A stretch of DNA of 64,000 nt from contig NZ_MQUR01000001.1 in assembly GCF_001953875.1 (NCBI RefSeq), positions 62,039 to 126,038 on the forward strand. The letters are read 5' to 3'. Positions 6,201-16,830 of this stretch are shown piece by piece. The notes under the pieces are model-generated. The model worked only from the letters and a program-made list of their open reading frames with translations, did no database searches and was not told where the DNA came from. The stretch is from Streptomyces amritsarensis (GTDB taxonomy: Bacteria > Actinomycetota > Actinomycetes > Streptomycetales > Streptomycetaceae). Every line of letters starts with the position of its first letter. The first letter of the stretch is position 1. Made by a program: the position numbers and the translations under genes.

Positions 6201-8393
6201 TCAGACCCGGGGACCCTTGGCGTCCTTCGGGTGCTTCGGGTGCTTCGGGTGGTCGTGGTGCCCGCCCTTGCCCTTGCCGTGGTCTCCCTTGCCCTTGCCG
6301 TGACCGTCACGCTGGTTGCGGAGCGTGACGACCAGCCGCCGGTCCGGGGTGGCGGCGTCCAGCCTCAGCGGCCCGGTCACCCGGTCCGCGGGCAGCGCGT
6401 AGCCCTCGGGCACGGCCGTCTCGACGAGGTAGTACCAGCCCTCGGGCAGCGGGCCGAAGTCACAGACGCCGCCCCGGTCCGTGGCGCAGCCCTCCGCCGC
6501 CCTGCGGTCGGGGTTGATGCCGCGCGTCTGCAGGCCGGCCGTGCCGTTGGTCTCCTGCCACACCTCGAACACCGCGCCGCGCAGCGGCCGCCGCGTCTTG
6601 GCGTCCTGCTTCAGGACCCGGATGGAGCCCTCGTACCGCTGGCTCCTGGTGTTCGCGACGGTGACGACGATGCCGTCCGCCACGTCGCCCGCGGTCAGGT
6701 CGAAGCGCGTGACCGGGTCCGCCGGCGGCTCGTATCCGGCCGGGACCGCGGTCTCCCGCCAGTAGTACGTCTGGCCGACGGGGAGTTCCACCGTGCAGGT
6801 GCCCAGGGCGTCGGTGACGCAGGCGCCGTCCAGCCGGGTGTCACCGCCCGGGGCGGCGGTCTGGAGGCCGGGGGTGCCGTTGCTCTCCCGCCACAGTTCG
6901 AACTCCGCGCCGGGCAGTGCCGCGCCCGTCCCCGCGTCCGTCTTGCGCAGCACCACCCGGGCGCCGTCCGGCGGCTGCGGGCTGCGCCGGTTGTCCGCCT
7001 CGTACCGGACGCCGGCCTGCGCGTTCTCGGTGGTCAGGGTCACCTCGCGGACCGGCTGGGCGGGCGGCTCGTACCCGGGGGGCGCCTGGGTCTCGCGCCA
7101 GTAGTAGGTGCCGGGCGTCACGGTCTGCTCGCACAGGCCGCTCGCCGGGGTGGTGCACCCGGTGACGAGGGTGTCGGCGCCCGGGCCGGCGGGCTGGAGG
7201 CCCGCCGTGCCGTTGGTCTCCCGCCACAGTTCGAACTGCGCGCCCGCCAGCGCCTCGCCCGTCGCCGCGTCCCGCTTGAGGACGGAGAGCGAACCGGTCA
7301 CCGGGGCCGGGCCGCCGCAGTCGGGCAGGTCCCCGTCGAACGGGTAGGCGTGGAACTCCTGGCCTCCGCCCCCGACGGTCTCGCTGCCGTGGGTGACGGA
7401 GCCGGTGGTGAAGAAGCGGCCGTTGATGCCGGGCAGGGTGATCGTGGTCTCGGAGCGCTGCTGCCCCATCAGGAAGCTGCCCTGGAACTGGCCGCCGCCG
7501 GTCAGGTTCACGGTGGTGGCGTCCGGGAAGTTCCACAGCAGCCGTTCGCGGTAGGCGTTGAGCGGGTCGGTGTCCGCGATGCCGCCGCTGTAGGTGTTGA
7601 TCGTGCGGGTGGTGCCCAGCACGTTCACCAGGACGGTGGCCGTGGCCGGGATGCGGGCGAACCGGATGCCCTGCTGGCCGCCCCCGGTGCCGACGAGGTC
7701 CGCGTCGACGTTGAAGACCTGGAGGGCGGAGGTGCCGTCGCCGGTGAACACGGTCTCGAAGCCGCTGTTGACGACGGTGCCGGTGGCCGGGCGGAGCTGC
7801 CCGCCGACCCGGGCGTAGCACTGGCTGGCGGCGCTGAGCCGGTCGCGCAGTCCGGCGTACGGGGTGGCGGCGGCCGGGTCGGGGGCCAGGCGGCCGGTCA
7901 CCGTGCCGGTGAGGGCCCCCGCGTAGCGGACCGTGCCGCCGTCGGCGAGGAGGCTTTCGCCCGGGGCGACGGTGACGTCCGCGCCGGTGGTGAGGAAGTC
8001 CGCCCCGTCGGGCGGCGGGACGAGCGATCCGGCGCCGACGATCCCGATGTTGTAGCGGCTGTCGCCGCCCGCCTGCTTGTCCTGGTCGAAGTCGCCGAGG
8101 ACGACGAGGCGGCCCTCCGCCTCGGAGGCCCGTCCCCGGACCCGGAAGTCGCCGCCGGCGAAGATGTTGATGCCGTTGTCCCGGCCGCGCAGGACACCGT
8201 CGCTGTTGATCGGCGGGTACGGGTCCGGGCAGCGGCCTGGGACGCACGGACCCAGCCCGTCGGGCAACGGCGCCCGGGCCGCCGCCACCGGCCGGCCGGC
8301 GTCGGCGCCGGGTCCGGCGGCGACGGCCGCCGGGGCGGCGGCGGCCAGCACGGCGCCGATCGCGAGCCCGAGGGTCCACTTCCTTGCTTGCAT
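6201..8393 (-). CDS. Choice-of-anchor A protein with three SpaA-like domains and a His/Lys tail
   Basis: A 730-aa secreted protein. The signal peptide ends near AVAAG (about 27). A choice-of-anchor-A / collagen-binding-type beta domain spans about 55-365 (NIFAGGDFRV near its start, GRLVVLGDF). Three SpaA-like prealbumin-fold domains follow (about 370-695). Each has FELWRE/FEVWQE, TN or SN, GLQ, and a GC...C cysteine pair. The final 34 residues are very rich in His, Lys, Gly and Pro (PKHPKHPK), encoded by 9-bp tandem repeats at 6222-6248. No sortase motif. The ATG at 8393 follows GGACGGAG and gives the signal peptide; the frame stays open upstream to 10571, but that extension has no ribosome site or protein-like composition. 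It is the promoter-proximal partner of the 5331-6170 gene. Confidence 0.85.
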   Translation of the reverse strand: MQARKWTLGLAIGAVLAAAAPAAVAAGPGADAGRPVAAARAPLPDGLGPCVPGRCPDPYPPINSDGVLRGRDNGINIFAGGDFRVRGRASEAEGRLVVLGDFDQDKQAGGDSRYNIGIVGAGSLVPPPDGADFLTTGADVTVAPGESLLADGGTVRYAGALTGTVTGRLAPDPAAATPYAGLRDRLSAASQCYARVGGQLRPATGTVVNSGFETVFTGDGTSALQVFNVDADLVGTGGGQQGIRFARIPATATVLVNVLGTTRTINTYSGGIADTDPLNAYRERLLWNFPDATTVNLTGGGQFQGSFLMGQQRSETTITLPGINGRFFTTGSVTHGSETVGGGGQEFHAYPFDGDLPDCGGPAPVTGSLSVLKRDAATGEALAGAQFELWRETNGTAGLQPAGPGADTLVTGCTTPASGLCEQTVTPGTYYWRETQAPPGYEPPAQPVREVTLTTENAQAGVRYEADNRRSPQPPDGARVVLRKTDAGTGAALPGAEFELWRESNGTPGLQTAAPGGDTRLDGACVTDALGTCTVELPVGQTYYWRETAVPAGYEPPADPVTRFDLTAGDVADGIVVTVANTRSQRYEGSIRVLKQDAKTRRPLRGAVFEVWQETNGTAGLQTRGINPDRRAAEGCATDRGGVCDFGPLPEGWYYLVETAVPEGYALPADRVTGPLRLDAATPDRRLVVTLRNQRDGHGKGKGDHGKGKGGHHDHPKHPKHPKDAKGPRV

Positions 8394-8530
8394 GGTGCTC
8401 CGTCCGTTCCCTGCTGCCCTGATGTGCCCTGGACAGGCTGGGGGCAGGGAGCGGCGGTGCGGCGCGCGGACACTCTGCGCTACGGCATTCCGATCACACA
8501 AGTCACTCTTGCGGGGTGGCCCTGCGCCGT

Positions 8531-9760
8531 TCAGGCGAGGGCGGAGCCGGCCACCCAGTCCGCCCAGGACATGTTCCAGCCGCCCAGCCCGTTGTCGGCG
8601 GCGACCGTCTTGTCCTGCGAGTTGACGACCTCGACCACGTCGCCGATCAGGGTCCGGTCGAAGAACCAGCCCGCGGGGGTGTCGGAGCCGCCGCCCTTGT
8701 CGTCGCGCAGGCCCACGCAGCCGTGGCTGACGTTGGTGGTGCCGAAGGTGTCGGGGCTGGACCAGTAGTTCCCGTGCAGGAAGGTCCCGGAGTGGGTCAG
8801 CCGCATGGCGTGCGGGACGTCGGGGATGTCGTACTCGCCGCCGAACCCGACGGTCTGGCCGTTCATCCGGGTGACGTCGAAGAGCTCCATCACCACCATC
8901 TTGCCGTTGTAGGTGGTGGTCTTGGGCGCTCCGGCGCTGATCGGCACGGTGGACAGCAGCTCTCCGTCCCGGCGGACCTCCATGGTGTGGGCGGCGGCGT
9001 CCACGGTGGAGATCTGGGAGCGCCCGACGGTGAAGGTGACGGTCTTGGACTGGATCCCGTACGAGCCGGGGGCCCCCTCGACGTCGCGCAGGGCCATCTG
9101 CACGGTGACCTTGGTCCCGGGCTTCCAGTACTGCTTGGGCCGGAAGTCGAGGCGCTCCTTGCCGAACCAGTGGGCGGCGACCTCCACGGCCGGCTCCGCG
9201 GTGATCCGGATGGCGCGCTCCACCTCGGCGCGCCGTTCGATGGCGCGGCTGAACTTGAAGGAGACGATCATGCCGGTGCCGACGGTGGAGCGGTTCTCCG
9301 GCTTGAAGTAGCCGATGAACCGCTCCTCGGGGACGTAGGTGGTGAAGGTGGTGTGGCGGGCCTGGCGGCGGTTGTGCCCGTCGAGGGCGACGGCGTCGAC
9401 GGTGTACTTGGCGGCGAGGGCGAGCCGGCCGGCCTGCGGGGCGGGGCTCCAGCTGAGCCCGTCGGCGGCGATGGCGCCGGGGACCTCCTGCGCCTGCGCG
9501 TCCTCCACCTTGGTCACCTTGACCCGCTCCAGCCGGCCCTCGGGCACGGTGACCGTCAGCCGCCCGTCGGCCGGCACGTCCTTGGCGTTGTCGTCGGGGG
9601 TGATGCGGATGGCCTCCTCCGGCGAGCGGACCGTGCCGGGGAGCTGGATCTCGACGGGCGGCTTGCCGTCCTGGGTGCAGCCGGCCAACCCGCCCAGCAG
9701 GCCCGCCCACGCCGCCACGGCGGCCAAGCCCGCCCCTGCGCGCCTCGTCAGAAGTGTCAC
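8531..9760 (-). CDS. L,D-transpeptidase lipoprotein with Ig-like domains (second paralogue)
   Basis: A 409-aa exported YkuD enzyme with the same layout as the 3162-4403 product: lipobox LAGC (Cys28), two Ig-like domains (about 45-255), a catalytic domain with HGNYW and SHGCVGL (nucleophile Cys348), and the GWNMSWADW tail. It should catalyse 3-3 peptidoglycan cross-linking at the outer membrane face. The GTG at 9760 follows a near-perfect ribosome site (GGAGGGAAC) and starts the signal peptide. It is transcribed divergently from glgX, and the shared 173-bp spacer contains a 14-bp tandem repeat. It probably arose from an old duplication with the 3162-4403 gene, the pair now flanking the SpaA-domain genes. 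Confidence 0.92.
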   Translation of the reverse strand: MTLLTRRAGAGLAAVAAWAGLLGGLAGCTQDGKPPVEIQLPGTVRSPEEAIRITPDDNAKDVPADGRLTVTVPEGRLERVKVTKVEDAQAQEVPGAIAADGLSWSPAPQAGRLALAAKYTVDAVALDGHNRRQARHTTFTTYVPEERFIGYFKPENRSTVGTGMIVSFKFSRAIERRAEVERAIRITAEPAVEVAAHWFGKERLDFRPKQYWKPGTKVTVQMALRDVEGAPGSYGIQSKTVTFTVGRSQISTVDAAAHTMEVRRDGELLSTVPISAGAPKTTTYNGKMVVMELFDVTRMNGQTVGFGGEYDIPDVPHAMRLTHSGTFLHGNYWSSPDTFGTTNVSHGCVGLRDDKGGGSDTPAGWFFDRTLIGDVVEVVNSQDKTVAADNGLGGWNMSWADWVAGSALA

Positions 9761-9813
9761 GTTCCCTCCAACGACCGGGCCCTCCGGGGGAAACGTGAGC
9801 GCGGGCGACGTTC

Positions 9814-9841
9814 CGGGCAGAACAGTCCGGGCAGAACAGTG
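9814..9841. repeat. Perfect 14-bp tandem repeat in the divergent glgX / L,D-transpeptidase promoter region
   Basis: CCGGGCAGAACAGT occurs twice head to tail (9814-9827, 9828-9841), 54 bp upstream of the transpeptidase start and 93 bp upstream of glgX. A perfect tandem duplication in a short shared promoter region is a candidate regulator site. It could also be simple slippage. Confidence 0.6.
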
Positions 9842-9933
9842 GGAAGGACCAGACGGGGGCGGGCCCGGGCCGGGACGCCGGGGCCACACACTCCCCTGCC
9901 CCCGCCGGTACCGAAGAGCCGTGGAGGCGGGCA

Positions 9934-12315
<2,382 letters not shown>

Positions 12316-12509
12316 GGAGGGCGGCCGCCGCTGCGCCGACCGCTGTCCGGGGCGGCTTTCGGGGCCGCGGCCCCGGGCGCGGGCCGTCCTCGGCGCCGCC
12401 GCGAACCCGGCCGTACTGCTTCTTCCGGACGTCCGCAGACATCCGGAACCGACCCGATCATCTGTCCTGCGATGATGTGTTCGACATCGTCGCTGAGGGG
12501 AGCCCCTGC

Positions 12510-13232
12510 ATGGGCAGAGTCGGGACCGCGCTGCGGGAGCTGCGCGGGGCGCAGAAGTCTGCGAAGGGGGTGTCGCTCTACTCGCGGTTCGTCAACCGGC
12601 CCGCCGGGCGCTACCTGGCCGCCGGTTCGTACGCGCTCGGGCTCACACCGAACCAGGTGACGCTGATCAGCGCCGCCTTCAGCTTCGCCGCGGTGGCGGC
12701 GGTCGCGCTGACCGGGCCCTCCTGGGCGCTGGGGGTCGCCGTATGGGCCGCGCTCGCGGTCGGCTTCGCCTTCGACTCGGCCGACGGACAGCTGGCCCGG
12801 CTGCGGGGCGGCGGCAGCGCGGCCGGCGAGTGGCTGGACCACGTCGTCGACGCCGCGAAGCTCACGGCGCTGCACTCGTGCGTGCTGATCGCCTTCCACC
12901 GCTTCCCCGAGGAGTACGGCACCACGGCCGACGGCTGGCTGCTGGTGCCGCTCGGCTTCCAGTTCGCCGCCGTCGTGACCTTCTTCGGCGGGCTGCTGAC
13001 CGAGAAGCTCAAGCCCAGGCCGGCGCCGGGAAGCCCCGCCGCCGCGCCGTCGACCCTGCGCGCGGTGGCGCTGCTTCCCGTGGACTACGGGGTGTTCTGC
13101 CTGGTGTTCCTGCTGCTCGGCGGCGGAGAGCTGTTCGCCTGGGCGTACGCCGGACTGGGCGCGGTCGCCGCGCTGTTCCTGCTGGCCTTCCTCGCCAAGT
13201 GGTTCCGGGAGCTCAGCGCCGTTCGCCGGTGA
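12510..13232 (+). CDS. CDP-alcohol phosphatidyltransferase family membrane protein
   Basis: A 240-aa integral membrane enzyme of the CDP-OH-P_transf family. It transfers a phospho-alcohol group from a CDP-activated donor, releasing CMP. The full signature is present: D89-x2-D92-G93-x2-A96-R97-x8-G106-x3-D110-x3-D114. There are about six hydrophobic segments (50-70, 72-88, 115-130, 150-166, 185-205, 210-232). ATG 12510 follows GAGGGGAG; a frame open back to 12135 is a shadow of the glgX 3' end. Its gene converges with, and overlaps by 20 bp, a cytidylyltransferase gene that could supply its CDP-linked substrate. Substrate unknown: phospholipid, inositol-type or polysaccharide decoration are all possible. 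Confidence 0.85.
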   Translation: MGRVGTALRELRGAQKSAKGVSLYSRFVNRPAGRYLAAGSYALGLTPNQVTLISAAFSFAAVAAVALTGPSWALGVAVWAALAVGFAFDSADGQLARLRGGGSAAGEWLDHVVDAAKLTALHSCVLIAFHRFPEEYGTTADGWLLVPLGFQFAAVVTFFGGLLTEKLKPRPAPGSPAAAPSTLRAVALLPVDYGVFCLVFLLLGGGELFAWAYAGLGAVAALFLLAFLAKWFRELSAVRR

Positions 13233-13701
13233 CCTGCCCGGGCGCGGCGGCCGGCTCCGCGAGCGCGTCCAGCGCCCGGCGCAGCTGGGTGCTGGAGGTG
13301 TGGACGGTGTAGGGGAAGTAGACGACGTCGACGCCGTGGGCGGCGAAGTCCTTCTCCAGCTTGTCGCCCTTGGGAGTGCCCCGCCAGTCGTCGCCCTTGA
13401 AGATCACGTCGAAGCGGACCTGCTTCCAGGTCTCGACCTTGTCCGGGACCGTCTCGACGAAGGCGGCGTCGACGTACTTGACGCTGCGCACGATCTCCAG
13501 GCGCTCGACGAGCGGGATCATCGGGCGGCGGCCCTTGGCGAGTTCGGCCATCTCGTCGGAGACCACTCCGGCGACCAGGTAGTCACACTGACTCCGGGCG
13601 TGCCGAAGGATGTTCAGATGCCCGATATGGAACAGATCGTAGGCACCCGGCGCGTAACCGACTCGATACGGTCGACGCGCAGGCGCTCCAATGTCGGACA
13701 T
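13213..13701 (-). CDS. Cytidylyltransferase (TagD/GCT-like nucleotidyltransferase)
   Basis: A 162-aa cytoplasmic nucleotidyltransferase that couples CTP to a small phospho-alcohol such as glycerol-3-phosphate. The HIGH nucleotide-binding motif is at 25-28 (GAYDLFHIGHLN). The FKGDDW segment and the HTSSTQLRR motif near the C-terminus correspond to the ISTT region of glycerol-phosphate cytidylyltransferases. I chose ATG 13701 because GGAG sits seven bases upstream; ATG 13716 is an alternative five codons longer. The gene is convergent with the CDP-alcohol phosphatidyltransferase gene (20-bp 3' overlap) and divergent from the exopolysaccharide glycosyltransferase. Together they may make and use one CDP-alcohol. 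Confidence 0.85.
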   Translation of the reverse strand: MSDIGAPARRPYRVGYAPGAYDLFHIGHLNILRHARSQCDYLVAGVVSDEMAELAKGRRPMIPLVERLEIVRSVKYVDAAFVETVPDKVETWKQVRFDVIFKGDDWRGTPKGDKLEKDFAAHGVDVVYFPYTVHTSSTQLRRALDALAEPAAAPGQVTGERR

Positions 13702-13843
13702 GTACCGCTCCGTCATCTCTTCATCCCCAGCGGCCACACCCCCCGGTGCAGCGGATTAGCAGACAATAGCGTGCACGTTCCGCAGCATGCGGGTGAACGA
13801 ATAGGGTGACGTGCGCATCATCCAGGGGAAGAGGGGACGCACG

Positions 13844-15079
13844 GTGTCCAGATCCGGTCAGCGGCGCATGCTGCTGGTTTCCACCAATTACGCTCCGGAG
13901 CACGCGGGCATCGGCCCGTACGCGACGCAGATCGCGGAGCACTGGGCGGATCTCGGCCACGAGACGCACGTCCTCGCCGGCATGCCGCACTACCCGGCGT
14001 GGTCGCTCGAGCCGGAGTACAAGGGGGCGCTCCAGCGCACGGAACAGCGCGCGGGGGTCACCGTGCACCGGCGTGCGCACACCGTGCCGCCGCGCCAGAC
14101 CGCCGTCAAGCGGGCCCTGTTCGAAGGATCGATCCTGCTGCACGGCTCCGTCGCCCCGCCGCGCATGCCCAGGCCCGACGCGGTACTGGCCCAAATGCCC
14201 AGCCTGGCCGGCGGGGTGCTCGCCGCCCGGCTCGCGGCGCGGTGGAAGGTCCCCTACGTCCCGGTCGTCCAGGACCTGATGGGCGCCGCCGCGGCGCAGA
14301 GCGGGATCAGCGGCGGCGACAAGGCTGCCGCCATCGCCGGCCGCGCCGAGGCGTACGCGCTCAAGCGGGCCACCCTCGTCGGCGTCATCCACGAGACCTT
14401 CGTGGAGCGGGTCGTCGGCATGGGCGTGGACCCCGGCCGGATCCGCCTCGTGCCCAACTGGTCCCACGTGCCCAAGCCCTCCAAGCCGCGCGGGGAGACC
14501 CGCCGCCACCTGGGCTGGGGCCCCGGCGAGACCGTCGTCCTGCACTCCGGGAACATGGGGCTCAAGCAGGGGCTCGAAGTCCTCGTGGGCGCGGCCCGAC
14601 TGGACCCGAAGGTCCGTTTCGTCCTGATGGGCGACGGCAGTCAGCGCGCCGCCCTGGCGGACCTCTCCGCCGACGTGCCGAATCTGGACATCATCCCCCC
14701 TGCCGCTGACGGCGACTTCCCGGATATCCTCGCGGCGGCGGACGTTCTCGCGGTCACACAGCACGCCGCCGTGCTGGACATGAGCGTCCCGTCGAAGCTC
14801 ACCTCCTACTTCCAGACCGGCCGGCCCGTCGTCGCCTCCGTGGCGGCGGAGGGCGGGACCGCCCAGGAGGTGGAGCGCTCGGGCGCAGGGGTGCTCGTCC
14901 CGCCGGAGGACCCCGAGGCCCTGCTGAAGGCCGTACGGGCCCTGGCGGAGGACCCCGAGGGCGCGGACGCACTGGGAGCGGCCGGACCCCGCCACGTGGC
15001 GGCACACCTGAGCCGTGAAGCGGGCCTGGCCCGCATCGACGCACTGATGGACGAAGCACTTGGGGGAACCCGGCCGTGA
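13844..15079 (+). CDS. WcaI-like glycosyltransferase (GT4)
   Basis: A cytoplasmic or membrane-associated GT-B glycosyltransferase of 411 aa. The N-terminal domain begins STNYAPEHAGIGPYATQIAE, the signature of the colanic-acid WcaI/WbuB group. The C-terminal Rossmann domain carries LHSGNMGLKQG, a nucleotide-sugar region, and the E-x7-E-like stretch DMSVPSKLTSYF. GTG 13844 is chosen because GAGGGGA lies eight bases upstream; GTG 13811 would add 11 residues. It is the first gene of a tightly packed operon: its stop overlaps the GTG of the chain-length protein gene (GTGA, 15076-15079). By analogy with WcaI it could add a fucosyl residue, but donor specificity cannot be read from sequence. Confidence 0.88.
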   Translation: MSRSGQRRMLLVSTNYAPEHAGIGPYATQIAEHWADLGHETHVLAGMPHYPAWSLEPEYKGALQRTEQRAGVTVHRRAHTVPPRQTAVKRALFEGSILLHGSVAPPRMPRPDAVLAQMPSLAGGVLAARLAARWKVPYVPVVQDLMGAAAAQSGISGGDKAAAIAGRAEAYALKRATLVGVIHETFVERVVGMGVDPGRIRLVPNWSHVPKPSKPRGETRRHLGWGPGETVVLHSGNMGLKQGLEVLVGAARLDPKVRFVLMGDGSQRAALADLSADVPNLDIIPPAADGDFPDILAAADVLAVTQHAAVLDMSVPSKLTSYFQTGRPVVASVAAEGGTAQEVERSGAGVLVPPEDPEALLKAVRALAEDPEGADALGAAGPRHVAAHLSREAGLARIDALMDEALGGTRP

Positions 15080-16830
15080 TCGAGACGAACCGCCCGGCAG
15101 CGGCAGCGGCACCGGCCGACGACGAACCCGACCTCCTCCGGGACCAGTTCCGCCAGCTCCTGCGCTACCGCAGGCTGATCGGCGCGGGCATCGCCGTCGG
15201 CCTGCTGGGCGGCGTCTACCTCGGCATATCCACCGCCGACACCTACGTCGCCACCTCCGACGTCGTGCTGCGCGCGCCCACCGACGACCCGTTCAACCCG
15301 AGCCTCGCCCCCGACAAGGCGATCAACATCGGCTCCGAGCGCCAGGTCGCGCTCAGCTCCTCCATCGCCAACGAGGCGGCGAAGAAGCTCGGGGTGTCCG
15401 CCAAGGACTTCGCCGCCCTGCGCTCCGGCCTCCAGGTGACCAACCCGCCGCAGACCATGGTGCTGCGCTTCACCTACACCGCGGACTCCCCCAAGGAGGC
15501 CGCCAAGCGCGCCAACGCGATGGCCGATGCCTACCTGCTCAAGCGGCAGGAGTCCCTCGACGCGACCCGCGACAAGATGGTCAAGGGCTACAAGGAGCAG
15601 CGCGACCCGATCGCCAAGCAGCTCGACGAGCTCTCCAAGGAGATCGCCCGGATGCCCGCCGGCGCCGGGCGCGACGCGGCCAGCTCCTCCAAGACCGACC
15701 TGCAGAGCGAGGTCGGCGGCTACAACAGCAAGATCACCAAGCTTGAGGCCCTCGACATGACCCCGGGCCGGGTCACCAGCGCCGCGACCGCGCCCACCGC
15801 GACCGACGGCCCCGGCATCCTCATGTCCCTCGCGCTCGGCGCGGCCGTGGGCCTCGCGCTCGGCCTGCTGGCCGCCTGGGTCCGGCTGGTCTTCGACCCG
15901 GCGCCACGCTCCGAGGGCGACGTGGCCCGGGCCCTGCGCGCGCCCGTCCTGGGCTACCTGCCCAGGGACCGGACGGGCGGCGGGCCGCTTCTCGCCGCCG
16001 GCGAGGCCGACCCCCGGCTCGCCGAGGAGTACCGCTCGGTGGCCTTCCGCCTCGCCTACGACTCCCGCTTCGCCGACCGGCGCCGGCTCCTCGTGGTCGC
16101 GCCCCGCGGCAGCAGCGAGACCGCGGCCGCGGTGGCCGTGAACCTCGCGGCCTCCTTCGCCGAGACCGGCAAGGACGTGCTGCTCATCGAGGCCGACCTG
16201 CGCACCCCCGTACTGGCCAGCCAGCTGCCGACCGACGCCGGCGGCCGGCCCCGCTGGAGCCAGGGCCAGGGCGGCGCGCCCGCGCCCGGGCGCCACTCCG
16301 ACTCCGAGTGGCCCGACGGGCGCCAGCTCGTCGTGGACGCCGGGGAGTCCGGCTCCTTCGACCTCATCCCCGGCGACCGGGCGCGCAACGTCCCGCGCGC
16401 GCTGACCTCCGCCCGCGCCACCCGGCTGATCTCCGAGGCCGACGCCCCCAACTCCACCGTCGTCGTGCTGGCACCGCCGGTGCTGTCGTACGCCGACGCC
16501 CTCGCCCTCGTCGACCGCGTCGACGGCGTCCTGGTCGTCACCGACCCGCGCGCCATCCACCGCACCGACCTCATCCGGATCCGCGAACTCATCAGCGGAG
16601 CCGGCGGCACGGTCCTCGGCGCGGTGCTGCACGCGCCGCTGCCCGGCGAGAAGCGCGGCAAGGGCAAGGGCGGGGCGCCCGCCGACGGCCCGGCGACGGC
16701 CGCGAAGCCCGGGAACAGCGCGCCGCAGCCCCCGCCGATCCCGTACGAGGTGGCCGAGGCCGAGCAGCACATCCCCGGTGACGGCACCGACACCGTCGCG
16801 CTGCGCACCGTGCGCACGGGCCGCAGGTGA
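15076..16830 (+). CDS. Wzz-type chain-length protein fused to a BY-kinase-like domain lacking Walker A Lys
   Basis: A 584-aa inner-membrane protein. Transmembrane helix 1 is at about 34-52, then an extracytoplasmic Wzz domain with coiled-coil character (about 55-245), helix 2 at about 247-269, and a cytoplasmic ATPase-like domain (about 275-535). In actinobacterial capsule systems this fusion sets polymer length, with ATP binding and tyrosine autophosphorylation driving cycling. Here the Walker A region reads APRGSSETAAAVAVNLA (about 340-356), with no Gly-Lys-Ser/Thr. Walker A-prime survives as LLIEADLRTP, but the Walker B Asp is not evident (VVVLAPP) and the tail has no tyrosine cluster. It is probably a catalytically dead, structural variant. 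Start and stop overlap both operon neighbours (GTGA). Confidence 0.85.
   Translation: MIETNRPAAAAAPADDEPDLLRDQFRQLLRYRRLIGAGIAVGLLGGVYLGISTADTYVATSDVVLRAPTDDPFNPSLAPDKAINIGSERQVALSSSIANEAAKKLGVSAKDFAALRSGLQVTNPPQTMVLRFTYTADSPKEAAKRANAMADAYLLKRQESLDATRDKMVKGYKEQRDPIAKQLDELSKEIARMPAGAGRDAASSSKTDLQSEVGGYNSKITKLEALDMTPGRVTSAATAPTATDGPGILMSLALGAAVGLALGLLAAWVRLVFDPAPRSEGDVARALRAPVLGYLPRDRTGGGPLLAAGEADPRLAEEYRSVAFRLAYDSRFADRRRLLVVAPRGSSETAAAVAVNLAASFAETGKDVLLIEADLRTPVLASQLPTDAGGRPRWSQGQGGAPAPGRHSDSEWPDGRQLVVDAGESGSFDLIPGDRARNVPRALTSARATRLISEADAPNSTVVVLAPPVLSYADALALVDRVDGVLVVTDPRAIHRTDLIRIRELISGAGGTVLGAVLHAPLPGEKRGKGKGGAPADGPATAAKPGNSAPQPPPIPYEVAEAEQHIPGDGTDTVALRTVRTGRR

Noticed and set aside
5100..8768. 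1222-codon open frame on the plus strand opposite the SpaA-domain genes
   Set aside because: It is the antisense shadow of GC-rich coding DNA. Its translation is Gly/Arg/Val-rich with no domain, whereas the minus strand has signal peptides, ribosome sites and repeated domains.
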